Assembly: GCF_024498355.1 (NCBI RefSeq)
Contig: NZ_CP101833.1
Location: 2,771,001 to 2,835,000 of the forward strand
Origin: Bacillus pumilus
GTDB lineage: Bacteria; Bacillota; Bacilli; Bacillales; Bacillaceae
Direction of reading: 5' to 3'
DNA length: 64,000 nucleotides
Below the pieces are notes generated by a model. The model worked only from the letters and a program-made list of their open reading frames with translations. It had not been told where the DNA came from and did no database searches. Positions 51,847 to 60,201 of this stretch are shown piece after piece. The position numbers and the translations under genes are program-made. Position 1 is the stretch's first letter, and every line of letters begins with the position of its first letter.

Positions 51847-52614
51847 ATGAAAGTAAAAGAAGTCGCTGAATTGTTTGGTATTAGTATTCGTACACTTCAT
51901 CATTACGATCAGATTGGTTTATTGATACCAAAAGAAGTCACTGATTCTCGTTATAGGCTCTATTCAGAAGAAAACCTTGAAACATTACAGCAGATATTAT
52001 TTTTCAAAGAACTTGGGTTTCCCTTGAAGGAAATCAAAAAGATGATGCACAATCCTTCATTTAACAAGGAAGAAGCTTTTACCTTACAAAGAAAAATGTT
52101 AATAGAAAAACGAAATAAATTCAATAAAATGATTGAAAATATTGATAAGACGCTACAGCATTTGATTGGAGAAACTAAATTCACCTATAAAGAAAGGTTC
52201 CAGATTATGAACATGAAATTAAATCAATTTGAAGAAGAAGCTCGTCGGCGTTGGGGAAATCAAACTATTGATGAAGTAAGCTCAAAACTAAAGGATTTGT
52301 CTAAAGAGGAACAAATTGACTTATCCGATAGCTGGGATAGGATATTTAATAACCTAGCCTCCCTTCGCAATCATTCCCCTCAATCCAAAGCGGTACAAGT
52401 CGCAATCAAAGAATGGTATGACTTTTTAAACGAAAACTTTAGTCACTACTCTTTTGATGCATTTTACGGATTAGGTCAACTCTACATTCAAGATGAACGT
52501 TTTACAAAGTATATAGATCGATATGGCGAAGGCTTGGCTTCATTTATGAGCGAAGCGATGAAAGTCTTTACTACTCTTCATAAAAGGGGGCATAGCGATG
52601 AAGATTATGATTGA
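51847..52614 (+). CDS. MerR-family regulator with TipAS-like domain (Mta-type)
   Basis: A 255-residue regulator. The N-terminal MerR winged helix is clear: VKEVAELFGISIRTLHHYDQIGLL and DSRYRLYSEENLETLQQILFFKELGF, followed by a dimerisation coiled coil (about 75-112). The C-terminal half (about 115-255) matches the TipAS antibiotic-recognition fold (MNMKLNQFEEEARRRWGN, VAIKEWYDFLNENFSHYSFDAFYGLGQLYIQDERFTKYIDRYGEGLASFM). Proteins such as Mta and TipAL sense drugs and switch on efflux genes. ATG 51847 follows AAGGAGATG; the promoter carries a matching operator. Base composition is more AT-rich than the neighbours, suggesting transfer. It overlaps the protease gene by 17 bp. Confidence 0.9.
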   Translation: MKVKEVAELFGISIRTLHHYDQIGLLIPKEVTDSRYRLYSEENLETLQQILFFKELGFPLKEIKKMMHNPSFNKEEAFTLQRKMLIEKRNKFNKMIENIDKTLQHLIGETKFTYKERFQIMNMKLNQFEEEARRRWGNQTIDEVSSKLKDLSKEEQIDLSDSWDRIFNNLASLRNHSPQSKAVQVAIKEWYDFLNENFSHYSFDAFYGLGQLYIQDERFTKYIDRYGEGLASFMSEAMKVFTTLHKRGHSDEDYD

Positions 52615-53494
52615 GAATACAATCGATCAATACGAAAAGTTATTTTCAATGCAACACAATAAAGAACATTTTTTCCGATACACCATGATGAAACCTTTTG
52701 AAAAGATGTGGAATATGATAAACGTTCCGTTAAAAGCTAAACAGCAAAATGGCTATGATGTAATAATGGCAACCACCATGCTTGGCTATCTTGATATATC
52801 AGATACACAAACTGGGCGACAGGCATTAAAAAGATTACAAGAAATTCAATCTCTTCAAACAGCAAATATTACCTTGCATCATTGTATGGATTTTATAAAG
52901 AAACACAACCTTCTTATTAATGCTGATGAATTGAGGTTTGGCCTATATATAGCTGATTCGAAGAAGCTTGAACTGCAAAAAGGATATTGTGGTTTTGGAG
53001 GAATTCCAGGGTTTATTCAAGTATCATTATATCCAAATTCATATAATATCCCACGAATTCCTGCTATCATTGCACATGAATTCCATCATAATATCCGCTT
53101 TTCCTATTTTGAATGGGATTACGGAAACGTGACAGTTGGAGATTACTTAATTATAGAGGGTTTAGCTGAATCATTTGCAAAAGAACTTTATGGTGGACAC
53201 CTTTTAGGACCTTGGGTCACTTCTTTTGATAAACAGGACTTAGAATATTCAAAAGAAGTGATTAAAGACGCTTTACATACGAAAGGGTTTGCTGAGGTTA
53301 GTAGTTATATGTTTGGTGATACCATTGCCAAAGAACAAGGCTATCAACCTGTCGGATTATCACCCTTTGCTGGTTATGCAGTAGGTTATCAAGCTGTACA
53401 ATCTTTCATGAAAACCAATAACGTAGGAATTGAAGAAGCTACATTACTTGGTACAGATGAAATACTAAGAAATTGCGAATTCTTTTTCAAGTAA
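52598..53494 (+). CDS. Predicted zinc-dependent protease (DUF2268)
   Basis: A 298-residue soluble protein with no signal peptide. The active-site motif HEFHH occupies residues 160-164 (IIAHEFHHNIRFSYFEW), and a second Glu lies in IIEGLAESFAKELYGG (E187), the usual third ligand of gluzincins. The C-terminal GYAVGYQAVQSFM is typical of the DUF2268 family. It starts inside the end of the regulator gene behind AAAAGGGGG, so the pair is translationally coupled. Substrate unknown; the partner suggests it is induced by a small-molecule ligand. Confidence 0.85.
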   Translation: MKIMIENTIDQYEKLFSMQHNKEHFFRYTMMKPFEKMWNMINVPLKAKQQNGYDVIMATTMLGYLDISDTQTGRQALKRLQEIQSLQTANITLHHCMDFIKKHNLLINADELRFGLYIADSKKLELQKGYCGFGGIPGFIQVSLYPNSYNIPRIPAIIAHEFHHNIRFSYFEWDYGNVTVGDYLIIEGLAESFAKELYGGHLLGPWVTSFDKQDLEYSKEVIKDALHTKGFAEVSSYMFGDTIAKEQGYQPVGLSPFAGYAVGYQAVQSFMKTNNVGIEEATLLGTDEILRNCEFFFK

Positions 53495-53510
53495 ATAACT
53501 TTACTAAGAA

Positions 53511-53540
53511 GGACATTACTGTGTGAGTTAAGTAATGTCC
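53511..53540 (+). terminator. Hairpin downstream of the protease gene
   Basis: Perfect 10-bp stem GGACATTACT / AGTAATGTCC with a 10-base loop, 16 bp after the stop. It lacks a good T-run, so it may be a stabilising 3' stem rather than a full terminator. The rest of 53541-53735 holds no intact gene. Confidence 0.6.
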
Positions 53541-53735
53541 TCCCATTATGATGATATCTAAAGCAATGGGAAGAAATTTTCATACGCTCTTCCTTTTTCT
53601 GCTCAACTGTCGAGATTTCATCAGTTGTTTTTTCATAAACTTGAATTCTTTTTCTTGTTATATTTTTCTACACGCATCCAATCTAATCTCTTCAAGAGAA
53701 ATTGTTGGAAAACCTAGTTGAAATTTAGTGACTTT

Positions 53736-53776
53736 AAAAAACCTCCTCGAATAAATGATTTATTTGAGGAGGTTTT
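53736..53776. terminator. Strong bidirectional terminator between the accessory operon and yutM
   Basis: AAAACCTCCTC-AATAAA / TTTATT-GAGGAGGTTTT stem, 16 paired positions or more, T-runs on both strands. Confidence 0.92.
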
Positions 53777-53820
53777 AAATATTAAAGATTGATTTACAAA
53801 ATTAATCAATGCCAAAACCC

Positions 53821-54183
53821 TTAACACTCTTCCGGCGAACCGGTATTCGTGGCTGTTCTGAAAGAAGAACCACATCCACATGACGCAATGGCGTTCGGAT
53901 TGTCGATGGTGAAGCCGCCGCCCATTAGTGATTGTTTGAAATCAATGATGGTTCCGTTCATGATATCAAGGCTTTCAGAGTCGACCAGGACTTGGATCCC
54001 GTGCTGTTCAAACTGTGTGTCTTTCTCCGAGACTTCATGGTCAAAGCCCATGCCGTACGAAAGACCGCTGCAGCCGCCGCCTTTTACGCCCACTCTTAGG
54101 AACGCATTTTCTTCTTCATGCTCTTTCATCATATCTTTAATCTGCAGTGCAGCAGCTTCTGTAATGGTTACTGGTGTACTCAT
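53821..54183 (-). CDS. yutM: A-type iron-sulfur carrier protein (YutM, ErpA/IscA-like)
   Basis: A 120-residue A-type carrier. The three conserved Cys are present: C in GGGCSGLSY (about residue 38) and the CGC pair in IASCGCGSSF near residues 102-104. It receives Fe-S clusters from the SUF system and passes them to target proteins. ATG 54183 follows AAAAGGAGGG; ATG two codons upstream is too close to that site. The open frame to 54219 is not translated from any good start. Confidence 0.93.
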   Translation of the reverse strand: MSTPVTITEAAALQIKDMMKEHEEENAFLRVGVKGGGCSGLSYGMGFDHEVSEKDTQFEQHGIQVLVDSESLDIMNGTIIDFKQSLMGGGFTIDNPNAIASCGCGSSFRTATNTGSPEEC

Positions 54184-54256
54184 GATCATCCCTCCTTTTG
54201 ACTGGATGTTTCTTTTCAATTATAAACGTGATGGTGCCTTTTCTCAAATAAATGGT

Positions 54257-55111
54257 TTAGAGATAAAATGTGCCGTCACAAATGGTTTCAGCAGGTCCTG
54301 TCATGAGCACATGCCCATTGTCTTTCCAGCGAATGATGAGATCTCCACCTGCTAAATGAACCGTCATGTCCGTTTCTTTTTTCGCATGTCCATTTATAAT
54401 GGTTGATACGGCCGCAGCACAAGCCCCTGTGCCACAGGCTTGTGTAATTCCAGATCCTCTTTCCCACACACGAAAATGCAGCTCCGTTTCACTGACGATT
54501 TCAACAAATTCCACATTGACGCCCTCTGGGAACGTCTCGTGCTTTTCAATGATCGGTCCAAGTGTATCGAGCGGAGCTTTCTCAATGTCCTCTAAATTAA
54601 AAACGATGTGCGGGTTACCCATTGAAACGGCCGTTCCATTTAAAGTCGCGGTGCCAAAATCAAGCGGCTCATTGATCGTTGTGCTGCCTGGCTCGCCCAG
54701 CATTGGCATCGCTTCTTTTTCGAAACGTGGTTTTCCCATATCTACTGTGACTAACTGAACGTGATCATCTTTGATATGGACAGTAGCTTCAACGAGTCCT
54801 GACAATGTCTCAATCTGGAACGTCGTGTCTGTCACAATCTGATGCTCATACACATATTTTGCGACGCAGCGCAGCCCGTTACCGCAGTTTTTCCCCTCTG
54901 ATCCATCATTGTTGAAAATGCGCATTTTCACAGGTGCAACATCTGATGGGCAAATGAGAATCATCCCGTCAGAACCGATTCCTGTATAAACAGAAGAAAC
55001 ACGGATCGCCATCTCTGATAGCTGCTCTTCTGGAAGCTGTTCCTTCATCTGATTGACGTAAATATAATTATTTCCTAGTCCGTGCATTTTCGTGAATTGA
55101 AATGATGTCAT
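54257..55111 (-). CDS. dapF: Diaminopimelate epimerase
   Basis: A 284-residue enzyme, identical in length to B. subtilis DapF, converting LL- to meso-diaminopimelate for lysine and peptidoglycan. N-terminal [19 protein letters not shown]. Catalytic Cys pair: first in [15 protein letters not shown] (about residue 76), second in [13 protein letters not shown] (about 225). Strong AGGAAG upstream of the ATG. Confidence 0.96.
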   Translation of the reverse strand: MTSFQFTKMHGLGNNYIYVNQMKEQLPEEQLSEMAIRVSSVYTGIGSDGMILICPSDVAPVKMRIFNNDGSEGKNCGNGLRCVAKYVYEHQIVTDTTFQIETLSGLVEATVHIKDDHVQLVTVDMGKPRFEKEAMPMLGEPGSTTINEPLDFGTATLNGTAVSMGNPHIVFNLEDIEKAPLDTLGPIIEKHETFPEGVNVEFVEIVSETELHFRVWERGSGITQACGTGACAAAVSTIINGHAKKETDMTVHLAGGDLIIRWKDNGHVLMTGPAETICDGTFYL

Positions 55112-55380
55112 GAGCTTCCTCCATAAATGTTGTTTCTTATAGTATAAAAGGAGTCGATTCAGGAGACAATCTTATCATCCCCCGTTTTTCATACATAGAA
55201 GCTCTTTGCTGCCATGGCAAAGGGCTTTTATTATGCATATGCCTCTTTTTCAATCGTGTGATGCTTCATTTTGATGATATTTTATTAGCATAACATATTG
55301 GATGCGCTTTCTATTCATTCTCCTTAAAAATGGAAGCTGAAAAGTGTAAAAAAATGCACCTCATGACCCATGTGGTGCAC
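55112..55380. other. Gene-free gap with an orphan plus-strand hairpin
   Basis: Between dapF and yuzB, where B. subtilis carries yutK as I recall, there is no open frame of any length. At 55200-55232 is AGCTCTTTGC / GCAAAGGGCT followed by TTTATT, a plus-strand terminator with no plus-strand gene before it. It may be a remnant of a deleted gene. Confidence 0.55.
55346..55380 (-). terminator. Terminator of yuzB
   Basis: TGCACC-CATG / CATG-GGTGCA stem followed by seven T residues on the minus strand. Confidence 0.9.
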
Positions 55381-55617
55381 CTAAAACATCTCATTTTCCT
55401 CTATAAAAGCATAAATACGCTCGACTAGCTGCTCTGCATTTTCTCCTGAAACAAATTCTCCATTCACAAGTGCGAATGGGGAGTCCATGCATTTGCCGCA
55501 GTAGCTTAAACAGCCGTATTCCATTACGTCTAGGTTTGGGTCTTTTTCAAGCTTCTCTTTTGCTTCTTGCGACCCTTGTGCAAGATTGCTTACACAAAAT
55601 TCGATCAGTGGGAACAC
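55381..55617 (-). CDS. yuzB: Small DUF1450 protein YuzB
   Basis: A 78-residue protein, same length as B. subtilis YuzB, with the family pattern FCVSNL at the N-terminus and [25 protein letters not shown]. The Cys spacing (CLSYCGKC) suggests metal or Fe-S binding in a thioredoxin-like ferredoxin fold. Starts at GTG behind GAGGTG. Nearby yutM, yutI and yuzD also deal with Fe-S or thiol chemistry. Confidence 0.85.
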   Translation of the reverse strand: MFPLIEFCVSNLAQGSQEAKEKLEKDPNLDVMEYGCLSYCGKCMDSPFALVNGEFVSGENAEQLVERIYAFIEENEMF

Positions 55618-55872
55618 TTTGCTTCACCTCACATTGCTTTACCATCCTACCGAAATTCCTTCTATTAGTCAAAACATGAGCTCCACCTGTATCGTTACGC
55701 CTATTCCTCGTAAAATGTTTTACTATTTAGGACTAACTAATGAATATGTAGGTTATTTTGAAACAATTATTGTGGTTTCACAGTAAATTCGATATAATTT
55801 TATTTGGTATTTTAACTTAAAGTTTTTTAGTATAAGTGTTTTTCAATGTCTAGGGGGAAAAGGAGAATCGTC

Positions 55873-56940
55873 ATGAAAAATTTAGTCTTGATCGGCGGAG
55901 GTTACGGGAATATGCGGGTTCTCCACCGCTTATTGCCAAATCAATTACCTGATGATGTTACTATCACATTAATTGATCGAAATCCTTACCACTGTTTAAA
56001 AACAGAATATTATGCACTTGCTGCTGGAACGATCTCTGATCATCACATTCGAGTATCTTTTCCAGAGCATCCGAAGCTGGATATTCAATATGGGGAAGTA
56101 GAAAAAGTTGATATTGAAAACAAACAGATCTTATTCAGCGACCGTGAACCCATTCCATATGATGACACGGTGATTGGACTCGGCTGTGAGGACAAGTATC
56201 ATAATGTCCCTGGTGCAAAAGAACATACATACAGCATTCAAACCATTGATCAATCAAGGCATACGTATAACAAATTAAACAATTTGAGTGCGGGCGCAAC
56301 GGTTGGCATTGTCGGGGCTGGACTTAGCGGGGTAGAGCTAGCCAGTGAACTGCGAGAAAGCCGCACCGATTTAAACATTATTCTTTTTGATCGTGGAGAA
56401 CTGATTCTATCAAGCTTCCCAAAAAGATTAAGTTTATATGTGCAAAAGTGGTTTGAAGAAAATGATGTACAGATCATTAACTGCGCCAATATTACGAAGG
56501 TTGAAGAAGGCGTTGTTTACAACCATGACGACGCAATTGAAGCAGAAGTCATTGTGTGGACAGCAGGCATTCAGCCAAGCAAAGTGATAAGAGACATGGA
56601 TGTTGAAAAAGACGCACAAGGCCGCGTCGTATTAACTCCTCATCACAATCTCCCTGAAGATGAGCATGTATATGTCGTGGGTGATTGCGCAAGCTTGCCG
56701 CATGCCCCAAGTGCACAGCTTGCCGAGGCGCAGGCAGAACAAATTGTCCAATCTCTACAAAAACGCTGGAAAAACGAGCCGCTTCCTGAGGCTTATCCTC
56801 AGTTTAAGCTAAAAGGGGTACTAGGCTCTTTAGGGAAAAAAGCCGGCTTTGGCTTAGTTGCGGATCGTCCACTTGTTGGCCGTGTGCCAAGACTCCTAAA
56901 ATCTGGACTTCTTTGGATGTACAAGCATCACAATGGCTAA
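55873..56940 (+). CDS. yutJ: NADH dehydrogenase-like flavoprotein YutJ
   Basis: A 355-residue NDH-2 family protein, same length as B. subtilis YutJ. FAD motif LVLIGGGYGNMRVL, NAD motif VGIVGAGLSGVELASEL (about 145-161) and EDEHVYVVGDCASLPHAPSAQLAEAQAEQI. It is a paralogue of YumB in this window but lacks its longer C-terminus. Likely a membrane-associated NADH or NADPH oxidoreductase; the acceptor is unknown. ATG 55873 follows AAAGGAG; the frame is open from 55846. Confidence 0.88.
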   Translation: MKNLVLIGGGYGNMRVLHRLLPNQLPDDVTITLIDRNPYHCLKTEYYALAAGTISDHHIRVSFPEHPKLDIQYGEVEKVDIENKQILFSDREPIPYDDTVIGLGCEDKYHNVPGAKEHTYSIQTIDQSRHTYNKLNNLSAGATVGIVGAGLSGVELASELRESRTDLNIILFDRGELILSSFPKRLSLYVQKWFEENDVQIINCANITKVEEGVVYNHDDAIEAEVIVWTAGIQPSKVIRDMDVEKDAQGRVVLTPHHNLPEDEHVYVVGDCASLPHAPSAQLAEAQAEQIVQSLQKRWKNEPLPEAYPQFKLKGVLGSLGKKAGFGLVADRPLVGRVPRLLKSGLLWMYKHHNG

Positions 56941-56960
56941 GCTCATGTGATTTTTTTCTC

Positions 56961-56993
56961 AAAGCTCCTTTCTTGAAGAAGGAGCTTTTTTCT
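56961..56993 (+). terminator. Terminator of yutJ
   Basis: AAAGCTCCTT / AAGGAGCTTT stem with a short loop followed by TTTTT; it reaches the stop of the convergent WYL-like gene. Confidence 0.88.
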
Positions 56994-57222
56994 ATGAAAC
57001 GGCATGTGCCGATGGATTGGTCAATTTGATCGGAGCAAGGGCAAGTATGCAGTCTTTACGAAAAGTTCTCATTGTCTTCTTCGATAAACAATACGCTTGT
57101 ATGAGCTGTTCCGTTTGACGGTGTACAATGATTTTTCGCTTTGTGCACTCTCCGTTTTTCTTCATATAAATCATGTCAATCGGTATTTGCTGATGAAGAG
57201 ATTGTTTCAGTAAATAATTCAT
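56992..57222 (-). CDS. Small WYL-domain-like protein under SOS control
   Basis: A 76-residue protein reading MNYLLKQSLHQQIPIDMIYM at the start, then KRKIIVHRQTEQLIQAYCLSKKTMRTFRKDCILALAPI. The pattern (substrate-binding strand IDMIYM, then AYC...RTFR..CIL) matches the short stand-alone WYL-domain proteins of Bacillus. WYL domains bind nucleic acid or ligands and often regulate DNA-damage or phage-defence genes. ATG 57222 has AAAGGAG 10 bp upstream. Two LexA-type boxes lie in its promoter. It has no co-directional partner gene in its transcript. Confidence 0.75.
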   Translation of the reverse strand: MNYLLKQSLHQQIPIDMIYMKKNGECTKRKIIVHRQTEQLIQAYCLSKKTMRTFRKDCILALAPIKLTNPSAHAVS

Positions 57223-57245
57223 GATGCTCACGCTCCTTTCATTCC

Positions 57246-57295
57246 ATTATATACGAACAAACGTTCTTTTTCAACATAAAAAGAACATTTGTTCT
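57246..57295 (-). promoter_or_regulatory. SOS promoter with two LexA-type boxes
   Basis: On the minus strand: -35 TTGAAA (57274-57269), 17-bp spacer, -10 TATAAT (57251-57246). Box 1, CGAACAAACGTTCT (plus strand, 57254-57267), fills the spacer and matches the B. subtilis LexA consensus CGAAC-N4-GTTCG at all but one base. Box 2, AGAACATTTGTTCT (57282-57295), lies just upstream of the -35. Repression by LexA and induction by DNA damage are strongly suggested. Confidence 0.85.
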
Positions 57296-57306
57296 ATTTA
57301 TTTTCT

Positions 57307-57335
57307 CAAAAAAAGAACAGCTTATTCACTGCTCT
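57307..57335 (-). terminator. Terminator of yuzD
   Basis: Minus-strand stem AGAGCAG / CTGTTCT with the stop codon in the loop, followed by seven T residues. Confidence 0.7.
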
Positions 57336-57651
57336 CTTTGTACCCGTATTTCTCCATTTCTTGATAAATGTCTTTTAATTTCGGATTGCCCTCTCCAACA
57401 ATTTGATCCTCCACTAGGACAAGTGGATAAAAGAATTCATCATCAAGAATTCGTTCACACAATTCCTTTTGGCGTTCGTTTTCTGGCGGGTGCTCAATAT
57501 CAATATATGTGATGCGAAACGGCTGATTCGGATATTTTCGTTTTAACGCTGCATCTAACCACTCAAATGTATCTTTTGAAGAAGGCAGATTCACGCAGCT
57601 AGCACACAGGACATCTCTTCCATATACATAAAGATCAACGGTTTGGTTCAT
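57322..57651 (-). CDS. yuzD: DUF1462 disulfide-oxidoreductase-like protein YuzD
   Basis: A 109-residue thioredoxin-fold protein. The N-terminal LYVYGRDVLCASCVNLPSSKDTFEWL contains a CASC pair (residues 16-19) in the place of a CxxC active site. ITYIDIEHP and FFYPLVLVEDQIVGEG follow, the cis-Pro region of the fold. It is divergent from yutI (NfuA-like), so a role in thiol or Fe-S handling is likely but unproven. AGGGGG precedes the ATG. Confidence 0.82.
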   Translation of the reverse strand: MNQTVDLYVYGRDVLCASCVNLPSSKDTFEWLDAALKRKYPNQPFRITYIDIEHPPENERQKELCERILDDEFFYPLVLVEDQIVGEGNPKLKDIYQEMEKYGYKESSE

Positions 57652-57834
57652 TTGACAAGCCCCCTATTCTCCTTTATTTTAGCTGAATTTTCTGTATGAA
57701 AAAAGTCAAAATCACTTTTTGTTTCAAGGTGAGATTGTGCTATAATGAGAAGGAAACTTTGAAACCAATCAATAGATTTTTATCGTCCAGATGAATATAA
57801 TGGTGATATGTTGTGAAAGGAGCGATTATATCTA

Positions 57835-58071
57835 ATGACTGAAGTCGAAATGAAAGACCAAGTACAGGAAGTACTGGACAAACTTCGTCCATTTCTATTA
57901 CGTGATGGTGGAGACTGTGAGCTTGTAGACATTGAAGATGGCATTGTCAAATTACGTCTTCTTGGTGCTTGCGGCAGCTGCCCAAGTTCAACCATTACAC
58001 TGAAAGCCGGTATTGAGCGCGCATTATTAGAAGAAGTGCCTGGCGTTGTAGAAGTTGAACAGGTTTTCTAA
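57835..58071 (+). CDS. yutI: NifU-like iron-sulfur carrier YutI
   Basis: A 78-residue NifU C-terminal-type domain. [20 protein letters not shown] starts it and the cluster-binding motif [19 protein letters not shown] gives the CxxC at about residues 46-49. Two such proteins pair to hold a [4Fe-4S] cluster for delivery. AAAGGAG lies 10-11 bp before the ATG. It stands divergent to yuzD and near yutM and yuzB. Confidence 0.93.
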   Translation: MTEVEMKDQVQEVLDKLRPFLLRDGGDCELVDIEDGIVKLRLLGACGSCPSSTITLKAGIERALLEEVPGVVEVEQVF

Positions 58072-58087
58072 TTCATATATGACATGA

Positions 58088-58113
58088 AAACGACCCAAAT
58101 CGGGTCGTTTTTT
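58088..58113 (+). terminator. Terminator of yutI, shared with yuxL
   Basis: AAACGACCC / GGGTCGTTT stem with a 5-base loop and a T-run; lies between convergent genes. Confidence 0.9.
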
Positions 58114-58116
58114 TCA

Positions 58117-60087
58117 TTAGGATAACTTTTCTTTAAACCATTCTTGAATAAAGGTCAGTCTTTGAATGCGCTGTCCCGGGTGGCCGCTTCTGGATAAATC
58201 ATGAGATGCCTTCGGGAATTTGACCAATCTTGTGTCTTTCCCAAGCTCCTTCAATGCCACAAAAAGCTGCTCTGCTTGATCGACTGGACAGCGATAATCT
58301 TCATCGCTGTGCAAGATGAGAAGCGGCGTGTTCACCTGTTTCACATACTTAAGCGGCGAACGATCCCATAGCTTATCAACCGAATCATAAATATCCCCAT
58401 CAATCTGCCACCTTGTAAAGAAATAACCGATATCACTGATGCCATAAAAACTAATCCAGTTCGAGATGGATCGCTGTGTGACGGCTGCACGAAAGCGGTC
58501 TGTCTGTCCGACAATCCAGTTGGTCATAAAACCCCCATAGCTGCCGCCGGTCACTCCGAGTCTCGTTTCATCAAGAAAATCATAGGCTTTTAGCACATGA
58601 TCAACAGCCAGCATGACATCCTCATAATCAACATCACCATAGCTGCCTCTCACACGGTCGGTAAACATCTGTCCGTACCCATGACTGCCATGAGGATTGA
58701 CATACACAACGGCAAAGCCTTCAGAGGCGAGCATTTGAAATTCATGAAAATACGTTTGACCATACATCGCATGCGGTCCGCCATGAATCTCTAGAATAAG
58801 CGGATATTTCTTCCCGTCTTCCATCTGGGAAGGCTTCATGAACCACCCATGTACATCGTCGCCCTCTTTCGACTGAAGCGAAAATGGCTCCGGTACTGAG
58901 AGGACATGCTCCTTGAGAAAGGTAGCATGCTCGAATGTGATTTGCTTTAGTGATGTTTCCCCTAATGTCAGCTCATACAGCTCACTTGGTGTGACGGGGG
59001 ACAGCCGGCTCAGCAGCAATTTTGATTCATCTGGATGAAGGCTGAAGTTCGTAATATGTTCTGCCTCTAGTCGAACAGGGTAGGCTAAACCTTCAATGGA
59101 AAAATAATAAATTCCTGTACTTCCTTGATCAGAGACAAGCGCATAAAACCCTTGACTATCTTTTGTCCATTGGGGAAGCTGATTGGCTTCACCCATGACA
59201 CTATCCCCTGCCATACAGTTGCCCACATACATATCGAGCATTTCTGATAGCTGGATGGCCCTTTCTTCCTTCAGGTCATACAGCCATAATGATGGGAAAG
59301 TTGCATTTTGAAATTCGCGCTCATGTCCAATGACCAAAAGGCTTTCTCCATTTGGAGAAAAAGATACGCTTGAGTAGGCGCCGGTTGATTGTGTGATTTT
59401 GCTTGATGTACCATCCTCTAATGAGAGAAGACACACATCACTTATATAAGGTATCTGAGGATTTGTTTGAATATAGGCGAGCCATTTTCCGCACGGAGAG
59501 ACCACATGATTTATATGATGATGCTGCTGGCTTGTAACAGGCTGTACCTCGCCTGAACGGACATCCACTTGAACGATCTGCGTCAAACGCCCATCTAAAA
59601 ATCCTCTTCCATCTGCCTTATAAGTCAACTCATCATATACTGCCGGAGCAAAGTCATCTCGCTCCTCCTTTTTTTCATCATGAACAGATTCTGTTTGTTT
59701 TAATGACACACCCGCATAAAGGAAAGTTCCATCTGGTGAAAATACAGGATGAGATACCCCGTAAGGAATATTCGTTAAGGTACGCACGCCGCCTCCTTGA
59801 CTCTGCATGAGTGCCAGCTGAGGAACTTCCTTTGGCTTTTGCAACATAAAGGCAAGCTGCTTACCGTCTTTTGACCAAACAGGATGATGGTGCTTTCCAT
59901 CCTCAAATGTCCATTGAGACAGCTCATCTGTCTCTTCATCTCGAACCCATAAATGGATATTGTAATCATCCTTTTTCTCATTCACAGTGACTTTTGTAAA
60001 GACCGCCCTTTTTCCATCTGGCGAATAGACCGGATGAGAAACAGAAACAATCTTCGTTATATCTTCAGCAGTTATCAATTTCTTCAT
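58117..60087 (-). CDS. yuxL: S9-family acylaminoacyl-peptidase-like enzyme YuxL
   Basis: A 656-residue prolyl-oligopeptidase-family protein (B. subtilis 657). The N-terminal 370 residues are a beta-propeller of TolB/WD-like repeats (SHPVYSPDGKRAVF, HPVWSKDGKQLAF and so on). The C-terminal alpha/beta-hydrolase domain has the nucleophile Ser in GVTGGSYGGFMTNW, Asp in LHSDEDYRCP and His in KASHDLSR. No signal peptide: cytosolic. It removes acylated or free residues from short peptides. Good GGGGGAG upstream of the ATG. Repeat copy D lies before the gene. Confidence 0.93.
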   Translation of the reverse strand: MKKLITAEDITKIVSVSHPVYSPDGKRAVFTKVTVNEKKDDYNIHLWVRDEETDELSQWTFEDGKHHHPVWSKDGKQLAFMLQKPKEVPQLALMQSQGGGVRTLTNIPYGVSHPVFSPDGTFLYAGVSLKQTESVHDEKKEERDDFAPAVYDELTYKADGRGFLDGRLTQIVQVDVRSGEVQPVTSQQHHHINHVVSPCGKWLAYIQTNPQIPYISDVCLLSLEDGTSSKITQSTGAYSSVSFSPNGESLLVIGHEREFQNATFPSLWLYDLKEERAIQLSEMLDMYVGNCMAGDSVMGEANQLPQWTKDSQGFYALVSDQGSTGIYYFSIEGLAYPVRLEAEHITNFSLHPDESKLLLSRLSPVTPSELYELTLGETSLKQITFEHATFLKEHVLSVPEPFSLQSKEGDDVHGWFMKPSQMEDGKKYPLILEIHGGPHAMYGQTYFHEFQMLASEGFAVVYVNPHGSHGYGQMFTDRVRGSYGDVDYEDVMLAVDHVLKAYDFLDETRLGVTGGSYGGFMTNWIVGQTDRFRAAVTQRSISNWISFYGISDIGYFFTRWQIDGDIYDSVDKLWDRSPLKYVKQVNTPLLILHSDEDYRCPVDQAEQLFVALKELGKDTRLVKFPKASHDLSRSGHPGQRIQRLTFIQEWFKEKLS

Positions 60088-60176
60088 GAATGTATCTCCC
60101 CCTTTTATGTATAAAAAATAGTTCGATCCTCTAAATAATAATCCCTGCTTCTGCCCTTAAAAACAAGTATAAAAAA

Positions 60177-60201
60177 GAACGTGCGTATTCACCGCACGTT
60201 C
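60177..60201. terminator. Terminator hairpin; left member of a perfect 25-bp duplication
   Basis: Palindrome GAACGTGCG / CGCACGTTC around TATTCAC. The same 25 bp recur at 60377-60401 on the other side of repeat copy D. It lies between thrB and yuxL and precedes the yuxL promoter area. Confidence 0.85.
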
